DNA of 64,000 bases from assembly GCA_963682175.1 (NCBI GenBank), contig OY821792.1, forward strand, positions 30,874,652 through 30,938,651, written 5' to 3'. Of the stretch, positions 11,364-25,300 are shown in pieces; within the stretch, counting starts at the first letter, position 1; the number at the start of each line of letters is the position of its first letter. The position numbers and the translations under genes are program-made. This DNA comes from Triglochin maritima (taxonomy: Eukaryota > Streptophyta > Magnoliopsida > Alismatales > Juncaginaceae). Under the pieces are notes generated by a model, which saw only the letters and a program-made list of their open reading frames with translations, did no database searches and was not told the DNA's origin.

Positions 11364-14300
11364 TTAAAAGGTCCTCGAATATTTCTTGATTTCATATAAT
11401 ATCGAGGATATAGAAACCAGGTCCTTGTTCAAGGCAGAACCACCGGGTATTCCTTTAACGCACTCGGTTAGCCTGGTGTAGTATAGAAGAAGCTGGGTCA
11501 GCGCTGCTTTCAGTATCTCCATCCCACAGAGGAAATTGCTGAAAGAGGTAATTACATCTTTGTGCATCAGCTCTATTGCAGCTTTCCATCGGCTTGCAAA
11601 ATCTTTAACGAGTGATTCGACCTCTGCAATTGTGGGCTTACCCAAAGTCGAACCAGCATCATCAGCTGATGGAAGAAGATATCAGTGCTCGATCCATTAT
11701 GACTAGAATGTTTTGCAATGGAAAAAATATAAATCATGCATAACTTTACTTACATGTGCGAGTCTTTACAAACTTTATTAGATCACTGAAGTGCTCAAGC
11801 AGCAGTTCTTCCTGCAAATTAGAATTATTCGGTTCAGGTATGGATGAGATAGTCTAGCAGGAGGAACATTCAGAATACTCGTATTTAATCCGTGTCGTTA
11901 AAAAGTGATGCGCTAATACAGAAATTAAAAACTTTTAGTCATTGTTGGATCTTGGATGTCTGAGGGCTTGCATACAAATATATTTTTAACACGATATAAC
12001 GGTCTCAGGGTCCATTTGGTAAGCCCTGCAGTTGCAGCGGGGGTCCCAAAAAGTGCAGTTGGGAAGGGGTCATGGCGTAGACAGGTGTGGGTGTGATATT
12101 TTGATTTCTTGCTATTCTGTTCTCAGCAAATATGGCTCTTCCTTGATATCATTCGAGCGCCCTTCACTTGCCAAAGAAGATGTCAACCGTGTCATTGTTC
12201 GTGGTCAGAATGTCAATGTTGGTCGTTGCTTGGCTCAGAGCACGGATGGACGATACAAGAGAGAGATCGCTGCTTGTGTGGTTGGTGGTTTTCTCCTTTA
12301 TAGAAGAGAGACTATTTGGGGTTTGTGGCATTCCCAGGAAATCCCCAAACAGACCATTAAGGTAGTAAATAGGCATGCTAGGCTCTACATAACTCAAATC
12401 TACATCTGTGATAACCAGGCCTATAATCCAATAGTGATATGCGGCAAAAAAATTAAACATTCAATAAAAGACTCAGTTGCTTACAACATATACTGCAGTG
12501 TTACTCTTTAGCATTTCCTCAAAATGCATTTGCATCTTCCCACCTTCTGCACTTGCTTCCTGAATAACAAAAGTAGAAGAAAAAAGTTACGGGAGCAAAT
12601 TAGACGCTTAGAAGTGAGTATATACGGCTGGAAGAAAACAAAACTTTTAATAGTACCTTCAACACGGCAATTGTCATGTCACAATTGTTTATAAGAAATA
12701 TAGTTTGCAGCTTTGGCTTTGTAAATATCCTAGCCAGTTTAATAAGCAAGTCATCAACAGCCATTCGCAATCGTTCCAAGTTTAGATCAAGCTGCAAGGA
12801 CAACAAGCACTTCAAGTTTGGTGAGCAAAGAAGAGGGTGAAAATGATGCATATGAAATGAACATTTTGGTTTGAAAATGAATAGAACGCTGTCACTTCTG
12901 AACACATCTTATATGAAGAACAATAACCTGATTCCTTGTCACAAATATATCAATGTGCATGGAGTGAGATGTAGTACTAACCTGACCATCTCCATGCTCT
13001 ACATTCAGTTGAATAAGGGAGGCCGTAAATTCAGCAAAACGCCTAATGACATAGTGGGGGTGTACATCATCTTCCCATAAAGTCCTTACATTCGCATTGC
13101 GTAGACTGCTCAGATGCAAATCAAAAACCATCTTGAAACGAGGCCACAGAGTAATATTGACCTGCCGTATTTGACAAGGAATCAAGCAGTGGTTTCTTGT
13201 TAAGGATGAACGAAACATGCGATATTGTCAAATGATCATAGATTCACATAAACAACATGTAAACATCATGTGATAGTGTTCAATTTAGTACGGTATCGTC
13301 TTCAAACTGACAGTAATGAATTTTTTTGAAGTTTAGAAGTAATATACATGCAACCTAAAGTTATCTTTCAATGTGAAATAATATGGTCGTCCACATATCA
13401 TACCATGGTCACAAACTAACACACTGTAACAATTTTCATTTTATTTAAGCCCCTATTCACAAAATCGATCGGATGTACCTTATCCAAATATGAATCCAGA
13501 CAAGGTATTCTTCTCCGAGACATAATCAACTGCAAAGAAAAAAGAAAGATAAGAGTTAAAGAAATTACATTGCTGAAAATCTCTACAACATGTAATAGAA
13601 CACAAAATTCAGTTGTGACCAACAATGGATAACAGTTTTGAGAATATCTCACTTAACCATTGATTGGTATTTGGACGTGGTTGGGTACAGTTATTCAGTA
13701 AATTTTGCAATATATTTTAGACCATATCAGCAGTTTCCTCACAAGAATCATGTTTATGCATGAAAGCGATTTATTGAAAGGCATGGGCAAATTTAGTCTT
13801 AATAAACCCTATCACGGACATGATAAGAGTGTCAGACTCTGAATACGATGACTCCGTGACCACAAATCTACATATTTTATCCTATCCTGCTATTACCATA
13901 CATTACAACTTTACCTCACATTGCTAGATACTAAAAGTGTGTAACACTCAAATCACAAAGTTGGATCCACAATCTACTACCTAAGTGCCTAGGGTTTGTT
14001 GAGGTGGTGGACCAACCAAAATTTCACAAGCTAAGGGTTCAATCTACAATAACAGAAATGGAAATAATGTCGCGAAAGGAAGGGGTAAAAATCTTTTAAG
14101 ATTATTAATTGATGTTGCTATAGTTACCAGAATCATCAATTCATTTCATCGATCACCACAAAAAAACATTTCACGTTCACATTTGATTTTTATTAAATAT
14201 GAGCCAAAGATTAGAAAATGTGGAAACAGAATGACAAATATTTAGCTTCATAAAGAAGGTTCTACAGTCAGAAGCTCATAATAAGAAGAAGAAAAATCAC

Positions 14301-17300
14301 CAAGTAATCTAACCTGAACTAACTTTCAAAAAAAGTAACCTGAACTTGAGTAATGATACATATAATTTTTAAATGGTCTAGATCCTAGGGATGAAAAAAG
14401 AAACTATGGATTGTAAGGGTCAGTTCAGATTTGTATACCTACAAAATTTAAAGTGAAAACAAAAGAACATCCAATATATATCATGATAAATTAATGTATA
14501 ATTGTATATAAATATAAAGATATATAGTAGTCATATTGCCATAAAATGATGTTACCTGATGCTGGTGTATTATCAAGATCATAAGCATCAAGCCTATTGC
14601 ATCAAAGCAATTTGGGATAATTGTATTGAAATGTTCGTCTATAACAGAAATTGGTCCTGAAAATCACAGCGTCATTATAAGATATTCCAACCCAATTTTT
14701 TTATTAAAAGACATTAATTCATTCTTATTCAACTTGTGGTATAAATTACAAGAGTAAATAAAACTATTTCCTGACTAACATTTGGCAAGATTATATTCCT
14801 TTTTTTAATATATAAACAACTCTATTTTAAGAACATCAAAAAGCCAGAAGCATGATACAGAGTACAAGGTATTATAAACTTCTATTTCTTGGAAGTAAAA
14901 ATAGATAGAAACTTCCAATATTAAAGAATAGTAGACTTTTAACATTTTAAAATATCATATTAGTCTAGGACTTAAGCAAGCATCAAGGCTTTAAAAAAGA
15001 AGCAATTTGGAATCTCATAATATATAAGCGGTCAAACCTGCAAAGATTTCATAAAACAAGGAATCCCCTTCAAAGAAATCCTCGCAGAAGAGATACCTGT
15101 AAGGAAATGACGAATAAGAAGCTGCTTCTTAGTCACTGATCTCAAGGAACAAGGCAAAGAATAGTTACTCTGAAGTAGCAGTGTCTATCAGAAGCTTCTG
15201 TAAACTCCTGAACAAAACTTCGTAGGGATACTTCAGAGAGCTAGCTTCTGCAATATGTGGAATCAATGCTGGTTGCTCAATTTCCTATAAGTTGAAAGAG
15301 AACATTGGTTCAATGAAATAAGATATCAAAGGATAAGTGCTAATGTCGAAATTTCTAAAGCAATTCCATCATCTTATGGTAAAAATAAAAAGAGCAGGTC
15401 TCAAGCTACTTGTTTCTGAACATGAGATCCAATGGTTCCACAAGACTGAGGTAAACAACCTCTTTTTCTCTATGACAAACTTACAATCCCACCTAGAAAA
15501 TCTGCACCTGGGAGAAACAAACTCCAAATAATCGAGAGAGAAAACTATACACAAGAATGTATCGCCTCCTATTGCATCCAAATATTTGCAAATTGTATCT
15601 TCCAAGTGCTTCATTGATGTTTGAGATGGTAAATATGTACGAATCAGCCGCAGGTTCACATATTCACTCTTTATTAGTGTATAATCTCTTATGCACACTC
15701 TTGAGGTTAAATAGATTACATTGAAGACAATGTGGTTATATCCTTTGTCGTGGAGTTTCCAGATGATTACATCAACTAAGATGCATAAAAGGCACAGAGA
15801 CAATGCAATTTTACAGAAGGAAAAAGGTTTCCAGGAACAGTAAAGTCAATTACCTATAGATCCACGCACATTGGTAGGTACTGATGAAAAACATTGAGAG
15901 TTACTAAATTAGAACTAATCAAGAAAAATAATATTATGTCATTGAAAAGATTAAAGAACATTTTTTTGATTTGCCAAAGGCGAAGTTCTCTTTCAAGAAA
16001 CAAATTCTTTCAAACTAATACAGGTTAAACTCCCAAACAACTTGCAAGGAAGGCAAGGCTAAGAGAGTCGGCACCACATTGACACAAGAATCCTAGAGTG
16101 ACCGATGAAAACACATCCAGTAGATGGTAGAAAGTACCTTTAAGATTTTTATCCTGTCCCCTAAAGCATAAACGGCAGATTTGTTCTTCAAGGGTTCTTT
16201 TCCCCTAGAGAACAGGCCAGCGCTTCTTGCTTCTACACCAATTAAATCACTTGAAGTAGCAATGTCCAGCTGTAGTTTCTCGAGGGCTTGTATGTAAGCA
16301 CGGAAATGCTCACTAAGTACCTGAATTTAAAATAATAATAAAAATTATGACGAAGCAAAAGAAAAAAAACAATTGACCTGTTTGACTGAAACCTTGCCAT
16401 TTACTACGTCAAAAACTAGCGACCATACAACAAAAGAGTGACCCTAGCTATGCTTGGTCATCTGATTTGAGGAAGATGCAAGGAAACAATAATGAACACG
16501 GTGGATTATAAAAGTTGGAACCTTTGTAACAAAATATAAACAAACCAACAAACCAACACAATGGTATTAGATCCCAAGTTGAACATATTCATGCCGCACA
16601 AATACACATAAAATTCTTCAGTGCGAACTTTTGGTTTTGTCATTTAGTAGAAATAGGACAATCTTAATATGCTAAACTAATTTGCAAGAAGTGTTCAGAA
16701 GACCTTTACCTTATTCATTGTGTCAATATATGCAGCACGAACCTCCCCATATATCTCTCTACTATGTTCTTTAAGGAAAACAATCACGTACCTGAACTTA
16801 GATGTCAGTAAGAAGGTAATCATGAATGGGGGGGGTGTGGTACATGCAGCACTATTTTCATTTTTCCTTTCTTCATCTTGACGAGAAAGTAGAAACACAA
16901 ATCAAGATACCAAGAAGGGGTTACTTACTTATATTTAAGCAGAACACTTTGCTGGAGTATCTGAATATTGGTCTTAGGCTTTCGCAAAGCATACAGTTTT
17001 TGGATGATAAATTCAAATACCTATATTGTCATGAAATTTAATCATTGTTTTACAAAACCATGTCCATGACTGGAAAAGTGAAAAACAAGACAGATAGAAG
17101 TAGGATATCCAATTAACTTATGGGTGCATTCCTTGATAACAGGCAATATAAATAAATCAAATGACCTTTGACACAGCTTTTTGCCGGAGCTTTTCCATCT
17201 CGGGCTGAACGTCTTTTAGTGCCTTCGAAGATTTTACCACGGTGTCAATCTCCACGAATTTTATTTTTTTGCTTAAAGTCTCAAGTGTTCTCATGTATTC

Positions 17301-20300
17301 TTCGTTCACCTGACAATAACAACATGCAGGTTGATTTTTCAAAGTTCTGCACAACCAAACATGTTTAATATGTACATTGAATATTCTAATAACCTAGCCA
17401 GAAAAATTGCTTAAAAGCCATAACTTCTATCAAAAGGTTTTAACAAATTAATCAATTCCCAGGTAAGTGACTGCTTTTGTTATATGGTCACTTAATTGGT
17501 ACTTTGGGCTAGGCTGCTTAATCAACAACCATATAGTTGCAGAGAAGTTTTCATGACTACATGATCAATTTAGCAACCACATAATATAGATTAACCAATG
17601 TCAATAAAAATAAAAGTGTGTCTACTATCTACTGGATTACACAATCACATATTCGATTTGTGCGACCAATTAACTCACATTTCATAAGTCAAAACATCCA
17701 CGTTAACTGGACAACTGAATTATGTGCTCACGTAATGATTTTAACCCCTGAACTCATCATATGTTTGAATTAAGCAAAACCTGAGGTCCTGATCACTTTT
17801 TTTGATTGGTAGGTACTAATCAATTAAATTGTAGAAGACAAGTTTTTATATGCTTGGTTGATAACTTCAGTGTAGTCCAATATTTGTGATTATGATGCGT
17901 TCAGTCCACACCATGCTTCATATAAAGTGACTATAAACCCTGATGATGGGAGAGCTAGAAAACATATATAGAAATGTGAAGTAAGCCATTTTCCACAACC
18001 ATGCACCAATATTTCGATCGAGGGTTGGTTGGTCAATCTATAAAAGAGGTTCATACTTGAACAATAAAGTAAAATTTTACAACCAGCATTGTTTTATTCA
18101 GCAAATTAAAAAACCATGATAAATAAATATATAAAAAATCCAGAACTAGAAACTTGATCAAACCCGAAGCACTTCGATTTTTCTTAAAGACATTTTCACC
18201 TAAATGGCTAAATCCTAAATACTTCGACGCAAAGTATTGCTTCATTACCTCACCATCAACGATGATGTCAACCATCCTCGGAGGCACAATGATGTCTTCT
18301 ACAAATCTTGCCAATTTAGATTCAGCAGCCTATGGAAATACAATCAATGGTTATCAAACATATTCCAATAGATCAGGGGGAAAATTGCAAATGATGGTGC
18401 AAAGTTAGTCCACTACATCTTGGTAAAATCAGTAATCTACATGTCAAAGCATATATTTGTATCATTAAGGGGTCCAAATAAGTTATCTTGACCATTTTAT
18501 TATTTTTACGTCAAATAAAAAGGCTAATTTAATGAAATATGGGGCAACTGAGCTCTAATATGTTGCCATACACTCATAACGAGTGCTGATTCTTTGCGCA
18601 AGAAGTCAAGAACGTTGACATTATGGCCTAAAAGGGTTAAACTAAGGACAAAAACAAAATTAAGTTGCCAGGAGTCAAGGAGTTATGAGATGGCCCAAGT
18701 GTTCCGTACCTTTCGATTTTTCAGCTTTAAGCCCATATCCATTGATTTCTCTTGAAGACTTTTTATTTCCGAGCTTATAGAACCAATCTCTGCCTACCAC
18801 AATATTCTGTAAGTTTTATTAACTTATAAGATAACTTTACAGGGAAAATCATAAATTACGCGTACATATAATCAAAAAGCTAAGCATGCTAAGAAGAACT
18901 GGAGAAAACCTAAATGTATTACTGAGGTATAAAAAAATTCAAACATCAAAATCCATGTGGTCAGATGCAACTCTAATATTTCAGCAGTTATATAAACAAA
19001 TCTATGTCTATTAAGATTCATGAAGAGAAGTAACAAAATCTACTCAATCAAAAGTATAAATTTAGCATCTGCAGAACTCCTTAAGTTCAGTTATCCAAGA
19101 CTGAACATATTCAATTTAGAATAACCTCCAAGAAGATCGCCAAAGCAGAGCACAATACCTGAAATCCTCCAAGAAGATTTTCCATCTGCGTCAAGATACT
19201 ATCACAATCTCGAATTTGGTCGTGTAATGAGACTAGGTTATCACTTTCCTTGATATAATCCTGCACAGAAGAAATAATTAAGTCATCACCCATATAATGT
19301 ATGATAATGTTATATTAACTCAAGTTACTCAACAAAAGAGTGGTGGAAAGAACCATGTCTCCAGCAACACTAAAGTGTTTTTCATAAGAGTGGGACCAAA
19401 TAATTAGAAAACCAGTAAACAACCTAAAGTTGCTCTTGGCTCTGAAAAACCTTTTATATAATAAGCACAACTCATAAGGAGTCAGTGCCACGTTTAATAC
19501 CCACAGACAAAAATGTTAAACAAACTTGAAAAAATAACCCAGCACCAAACCATGTAAATCAACATAACATCTACTAAGATATGAAATTTGAAGTCATGAA
19601 ACTATTTAAAGATTGTATCGAACCTGGATGGACTCCAGCTCAACTTGACGAACATTGTTCTCAACACCCTTTGCATACTCTCGTAATTTTGTACCTTTAG
19701 CGAGTATATTTGCAACTTCCTGCAGTAAAAGAAATAAAATCACGAAAAATAAAATTTAGCAAAACGAAATGTACCAAAAGTTTGTCTCATGGAATTACAA
19801 GGAAATTCTTATGTGAATCAAAATGTGGTACGTTGTGAACTTATCAAATCACTAACTACACAACTTCATGAGAATAATATAACATGTAAAATCCATGCGC
19901 AAGTTCTTGACTTCTCTACTAATTGTTCATATCACTTGACAATTCATTTAACATTTACTAAGAGTTTGACTGGTTTCAAATAATACATAATTTTTTGGAA
20001 TTTGAAGTTTACAAACTCTATTTTAGAGAAATGGGGTTCAAACATCAATGATATTAAAGTTTGCATTACGCTGGAACTGAAACAGGTACAAGTTGTTGTT
20101 GTTTCCTACCTGAATTTATCCTAGCATGGGATTCAAAATGGATATTATAGAAGCCACTGAAGAACATAGTAAGCCACGAAACTAGAATCCCAAACTTCCC
20201 ACAATCAAGTCACTCTAATTCAGTCAACTTTGGAACTTGATACTCCACTTCCACACTATCTTCCTAAAAATCCAAATGCATCATTGCCGCAGGCCCAAGC

Positions 20301-20778
20301 AAAGTTCGAAAAATTCATTCTCAACATTCAGAAACACACCATCATTTCCTAAATGCAGCTCAGACAAACAAACTTGACACGCACAAAACCGCGCACATTA
20401 TAAAGATTCCTCACTTAAACTCAACAAAGCCACTCACATCATCTCCCTTGCATTCTTCAAGCTCCTCTTTCAATCCCTCCAACGACACATCATCATCACT
20501 GCACCAAACAAAGAGCACAAATTTAATAATAAATAAATAAATAAACTTCAGACCAAACAAAGCCCTCCGATCTCCAATCTCCACCGTTCCCGAGTCGATC
20601 TTAACGGGAAAAGGAAGTAAACCTGCTGGCGCCGTCGTCGAGGGCGAGATCGCCTACGAAAAGTCCCAGATCGAACTCCGACTTGGTCGCCTCCACCTGC
20701 GGAGCTTCCTGCAAGGAGATTCGGAGTTTGAGGAGTGAAATCGAGGTTGGAGAGTCGGGATTCGGGGATTCTCACCAT
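11364..20778 (-). CDS. VPS52: Vacuolar protein sorting-associated protein 52 (GARP/EARP subunit), 20 coding exons, 696 aa
   Basis: Subunit of the GARP/EARP tethering complexes that capture endosome-derived vesicles at the trans-Golgi; the Arabidopsis orthologue is POK, needed for pollen-tube growth. Coding exons in transcript order: 20776-20778, 20623-20708, 20438-20498, 19624-19719, 19159-19260, 18710-18793, 18249-18329, 17166-17309, 16929-17020, 16710-16791, 16138-16320, 15169-15284, 15038-15096, 14556-14656, 13479-13529, 12982-13161, 12657-12791, 12485-12559, 11754-11811, 11364-11665. All junctions keep phase and total 2091 nt, close to the Arabidopsis length of about 707 aa. Landmarks: FDLGLFVGDLALDD near the N-terminus; a coiled-coil-like QDYIKESDNLVSLHDQIRDC region; IMSRRRIPCLDSYLDK; TLWEDDVHPHYV; C-terminus EIKKYSRTF. 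The first coding exon holds only the ATG, followed by a 67-bp intron; that is the least certain part. No internal stop was seen, so the gene looks functional. Confidence 0.93.
12005..12484 (+). mobile_element. Foreign insert with an open frame inside a VPS52 intron
   Basis: The VPS52 intron between 11811 and 12485 contains sequence unlike its neighbours. It opens 'cagggtccatttggtaa', a phrase typical of one end of plant hAT-type elements. It then carries a 159-codon frame (12032-12511, +) antisense to VPS52, with a compact segment around PSLAKEDVNRVIVRGQNV and a shorter minus-strand frame over the same bases. I recognise neither product. A captured gene fragment in a non-autonomous element is the likeliest reading. 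The right end of the insert was not found. Confidence 0.4.
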
Positions 20779-21054
20779 GCGATGCGAGGTTTGGATCGGA
20801 GAAGAAAACGACGGATTCGGTTGGAATCGGAGGTGGGTTTGAGGGGTTTCGATCCAGATTTGGAGAAGACGAGACGGAAGTCTCCGACTCGGTTGAAAAG
20901 AAGAGTTCCGGATTCTAGTGATTGTGGTTAGGAATAACAAATTGTTATTAACATACTAATATTTGACGTTTGAGTTTGTGATTCAGTTTCATTAAGTTTG
21001 GAAACCGTTTGATTTGATTTGTCGTATCAAATTATTAAGTAAAATTTCTTAAAC

Positions 21055-22371
21055 CTAACTCATATATTATACAGGTTGAAAAGAAAAACACAAATCCGAG
21101 TCATCTAATGATTCTTACAGTCGTGTCAACTTATTATATGAAACTAAATTTTGACATTTGAGTTTGTGATTTGTAAGTTTTGGCTAATTTTGGCGAGATT
21201 GAGTTCCCTCGTGTTTCAAGCATTGTACGAAGAATCATAACGTTTGATTTGGTCTACAATGTGAATGTCAACTTGTACACGTAGATTAAAGATGTGACGA
21301 TTACAAGTATGTTTAACCCAAAACTTACAATTGTTAGAACACTCGGTCACTTGAGGATGAGCTAATGTCATGAGTTAGTTACAATATTGACATGAGTTAG
21401 TTACAACATTGGTTAGTGGAAGTCTTTGAGTGATGTATAAATAGGGTAAGTCTTCTAACTTGTGAAGGGACATCAAGTACAGAGTTAAGCATGATTCTCT
21501 GTAATCACTCCAGGGACTTATCTTGTAAGTCATCCACACGACCTCTTTGTTTTCGCTCATCCTACTTTTAAAGAGCAATGTTTGTTAATCATAACTTGAC
21601 AAATGTATTTACCTTTGATTTGTTGGTAATTGTTTGTTTCTAATTACAACTTGTCATTTGTTTATCTTGCTGAAATAATCACATTTCTATCACTCCTCGT
21701 GTGTTATAGATTAAATAAATAATAGATCATTATATTGCTTGACAGCTTCTTTTGGATCGAGCATTTCGAATGTTCGAAGCATACTTATTTTCACATCAGC
21801 TGTTGTTAATCTTAATTACTTAATATAATTTTAAGGATTCGAAACGATTGTGGCTCGACTATATCTCAGAGACTTCTGGATTGCTGAAACTCTTGCTGAT
21901 GTGGTTCTGACTTACATCACAACATGAATTCTTCAAATGCATGTTTTTCTTGTGCAGTTGAAAATTGTGATTTGTATTCAAATTGTTTAGGATCAAACGA
22001 TCCCTATGATGTTCATGTAACGTATGGGGTGTACGAATGAAATACCACTCAAATTGGTTAAACAATACAAAAATATTTAAATTGGTTAAGCAATAATAAA
22101 AACTACGGAATATATCCATATCCAAAAGAAGAAGAAAAATACAGCATATCTTATTTTGTTCGACTACGTATATTTGTAATATTCGGGAACATAACCGATA
22201 AAATAACGACGTCCAGTCAAACAAACATAAACATTAAGGGTGTTTGGGATTATGTATAGCGACGTTATGGAACAACAACAACAAAAAAGAAATAATAGTC
22301 GAAATTTGCAAGAGTGAGTAGTCATGCACGTATTGTTTTTGTAGAGGATCATCATTGCCTTCTCCTCTCCA
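21055..22371. other. 5' flank of ROCK1-like pseudogene, LTR-like leader (also 28303-29620)
   Basis: Around 21332-21600 the sequence starts TGTTAGAACACTC and has two near-identical short repeats of 'tgagttagttacaa', a TATAAATAG at about 21437 and a C/T-rich leader, which resembles a Copia LTR promoter. I found no matching target-site duplication or clear 3' end, so this is only a suggestion. The remainder is AT-rich with no gene recognised. Confidence 0.35.
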
Positions 22372-25300
22372 ATGGCTGCCACCAAGCTGTGGCTCTACCA
22401 GATCCTCCTTGCTCTCCAATGCGGCGCACAACCACTGATCACCAAACGATTCATCGGGTACTCCTCCCTTTGTCTCGCAACGTTTTTTCTGATTCAAATG
22501 GATGGAATATGTCAAATGGAATTATCTTTTTTGCCTTAATATAGTAAGTGTCGACTTGTTGGAGTTTTGGGGCATCTAAAGCTCGTCTTCAAATGATGGC
22601 TTTGAAAATTTATTTTCGGTAAGTTCGTAGTAGCATGATTAGTAGAAAAATCTAAATATATATGTACCATTTGGATGTTCCAAAAACCGACAATTTTCCC
22701 CACAAAAATTGGTTATTTTGGAGACTGCATTCAAACAGATTTTTAGTAGTCTAACTTTTACGTAAAAGTTGAGACCAACTTATCAATTTTGAATAAGACC
22801 GTAGAAGCTGGGTGAAACGAGCTTTTTGCTTATCTGGTGGGACCTATGGCTGAAGGTTACATCTTTAGGTATTTCGTTATTTATTTTTACGACTCTTGCC
22901 ACCGATCAAATTGTTGATTTTTTGGCCTTAATCTATGTTTTGATGATTTAATTAACCTAATCTTAATTATGATCATGTAGAGTAGCACACATATTGCATT
23001 GCATATATATTGCTTTGTGCTAATCTCTATAGGTGATCAAGACTTAATGAAGAAATGAAATCAAGTCAAGACATGTAATCAAGCTCAATTGAAGACATGT
23101 ATTTTGCATTTCTTTGAGTCTTTAGGAACTTGTGTATTTTGAGCATACTTGAGCTAAAATCAACTTAAACACACACTAGGTTCCTTATAGAAGTCACACA
23201 CAAAATTTCACATAATTTGGACTTCAATAAATCACCCAAACTTAGACCGGAAAACACTAAACCTGAACCCTAACTGTCTGCCCACATTCAGTCGACCGCA
23301 ACAGGCCGTTCGGTCGACCAGATGATCAAGTAATCATGTTTGTGTTTCCCTGTCCAGTTTCGGTCGACCGCACCATCTCTTTCGGTCGACCGTTTGAACT
23401 TACTTTTCCGACCGTTATTTTTGTCGTATATACCTAACGGTCGTATTCGTATTAAAACCATATACACCCTCATATACTTTACCAAAACGGTCGAACCATT
23501 TGCCCAGTCTGGTCGACCATTTAACCCTGTCAAAAATCCCTGCTATCGGTCGATACTATTTCGTTCGACCGATCCATATTTCCCTCTACCGAAACATAAG
23601 TTCGGTCGACCGGTAACCCTGTTCGGTCGACCGTTTCATTAACAAACTTAAGAGTTCAGTCGACCATTCCATATTTCGGTCGACCGTGTCTTCAACGAAC
23701 CCAAGAGTTCGATCGACCGTTTCACCTTTCGGTCGACCGTTTCTGGACAAATTTGCAGCCTGATTTTCTGCTTTGTGTGCTTTGCACAAAACCCAATCAA
23801 ATCTTGTCCCAACGGCTCTATTCTCTCTAATGCCTATATAAGGAGTTGTAAAACACATTTTAACACAACTCACCCACTACAAACTTGTCCCAAACTTTAG
23901 AGAGAATCTCAAACACTCCAAACCTCAATTTCCACACTTTAGTGATCAATTCCTTAATCCTACTCAAGTGTGCTCAAGTTTAGAGAGTGTTGTTCCACTC
24001 AACCTTTGTTTAAGAAGCAAGAACTTCGGTGAAAGCCCGAAGTGTTTCTCTCGGATTGTGAGAGAAGAAAGTCAAGCTCGCGAGGTTGTTCGCGGAGTTT
24101 GTTTTGTAAAAGGTATTCTCTCTCGGCCCGGAACGGGAAATGGTTAGTGAAGACGTAGGCGGAGCTTGGTGATCCGAGCGGAGCTTACAAGAGAGGACTA
24201 GGACCCGGGTGGGGTGTCGAACCTCTATAAAATCCCCCGTGTCGATTGTGGTTTGCATTCTATTATTCTTTCTTTACTTGTTTGTTTATTCCGCTGCGCA
24301 TTTGATTGCTTAAACAAGTAGAGTATTAGGTGATTAGCCTTAATTGTGGACCCATAGACCCACACGATCCTACACAAATTACATTCATACCTCTGAGGGG
24401 AGGGTAATATGGCAATTGTCATTGAAGAGACGTTTCGAAGCTAGGTGTCTCTTGGGAATATCCGAACGATCCAGCTTAAACCTCACAATAAGGCAACTTA
24501 AATGAATCCCCAAAAAATCCAGCTTAGTTGGAAAAACTGTCGACTTTTGGGACATCCAAATGGTACCATAGTCGAGTGAGTGTAGAAGTTCTTCGTTATA
24601 TCTGGTTTTTGATCATGTCTTCCGTTGGTCCTATAATCTTGTAGAAAAATTTATTTTTGAAAGTTTTTTCTACTCTATTATGTTTAGCCTTCAAAACACA
24701 ATCGCATTCTACCATGGTACAATTTTTTGGTATAAGCTATTTCAAGATTTCTGCATTTACCAATCAAGCTAGCCCCTATCGGCCCTTTCTCGATAATTCA
24801 GACAAGCCAAGTGTGCTTTTGGATCTGGAATTTTATTTTTGGCAAAAATTCAATGAGAAATCACCCTCTGCCAATTTTATGTTTTTTCTCCAAAAGTCAT
24901 GGTCGGGCTCGTAGTATCTCATTAATATAAGGCAATGTACAAGTGTTTCAAGTAAACCACTTGGTATTTTGGGGGTATTTTAGCGTCAGGATGGACCTCC
25001 AAAAATATAAAAACCTTAATCTGTATAACATTGTGAATAAGTTATAATATATGTGTTTTTCTTTGCTTCAACAGGAAGGATGTCGTTGTGACTTCAAATA
25101 TTCTAACATGTGAAATTGCAAAGGTGATACATTTAATATTTTGAAGAGGTGCCTTGCATTAATAATATGTTACCATTTTCATGGATGCATTTTGCTACAG
25201 CCTCAAATCTTTTGAATATTATCGATACGTTGTCTCTACTTGGTTTGTTGTGAATCTTATTACTAACCATGTTTGACAATATTGTTGACAACATTAATTT

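Noticed and set aside
23288..23873. Open frames rich in GRST/VDR repeats (also at 30537-31122 and 40421-41214)
   Set aside because: By-product of the CGGTCGACCG palindrome translated in several frames. No start context, splice pattern or domain.
22912..24374. Intact retrotransposon in the ROCK1-like intron
   Set aside because: Only one LTR with matching CAAAT flanks; no primer site, gag or pol sequence, so a solo LTR.
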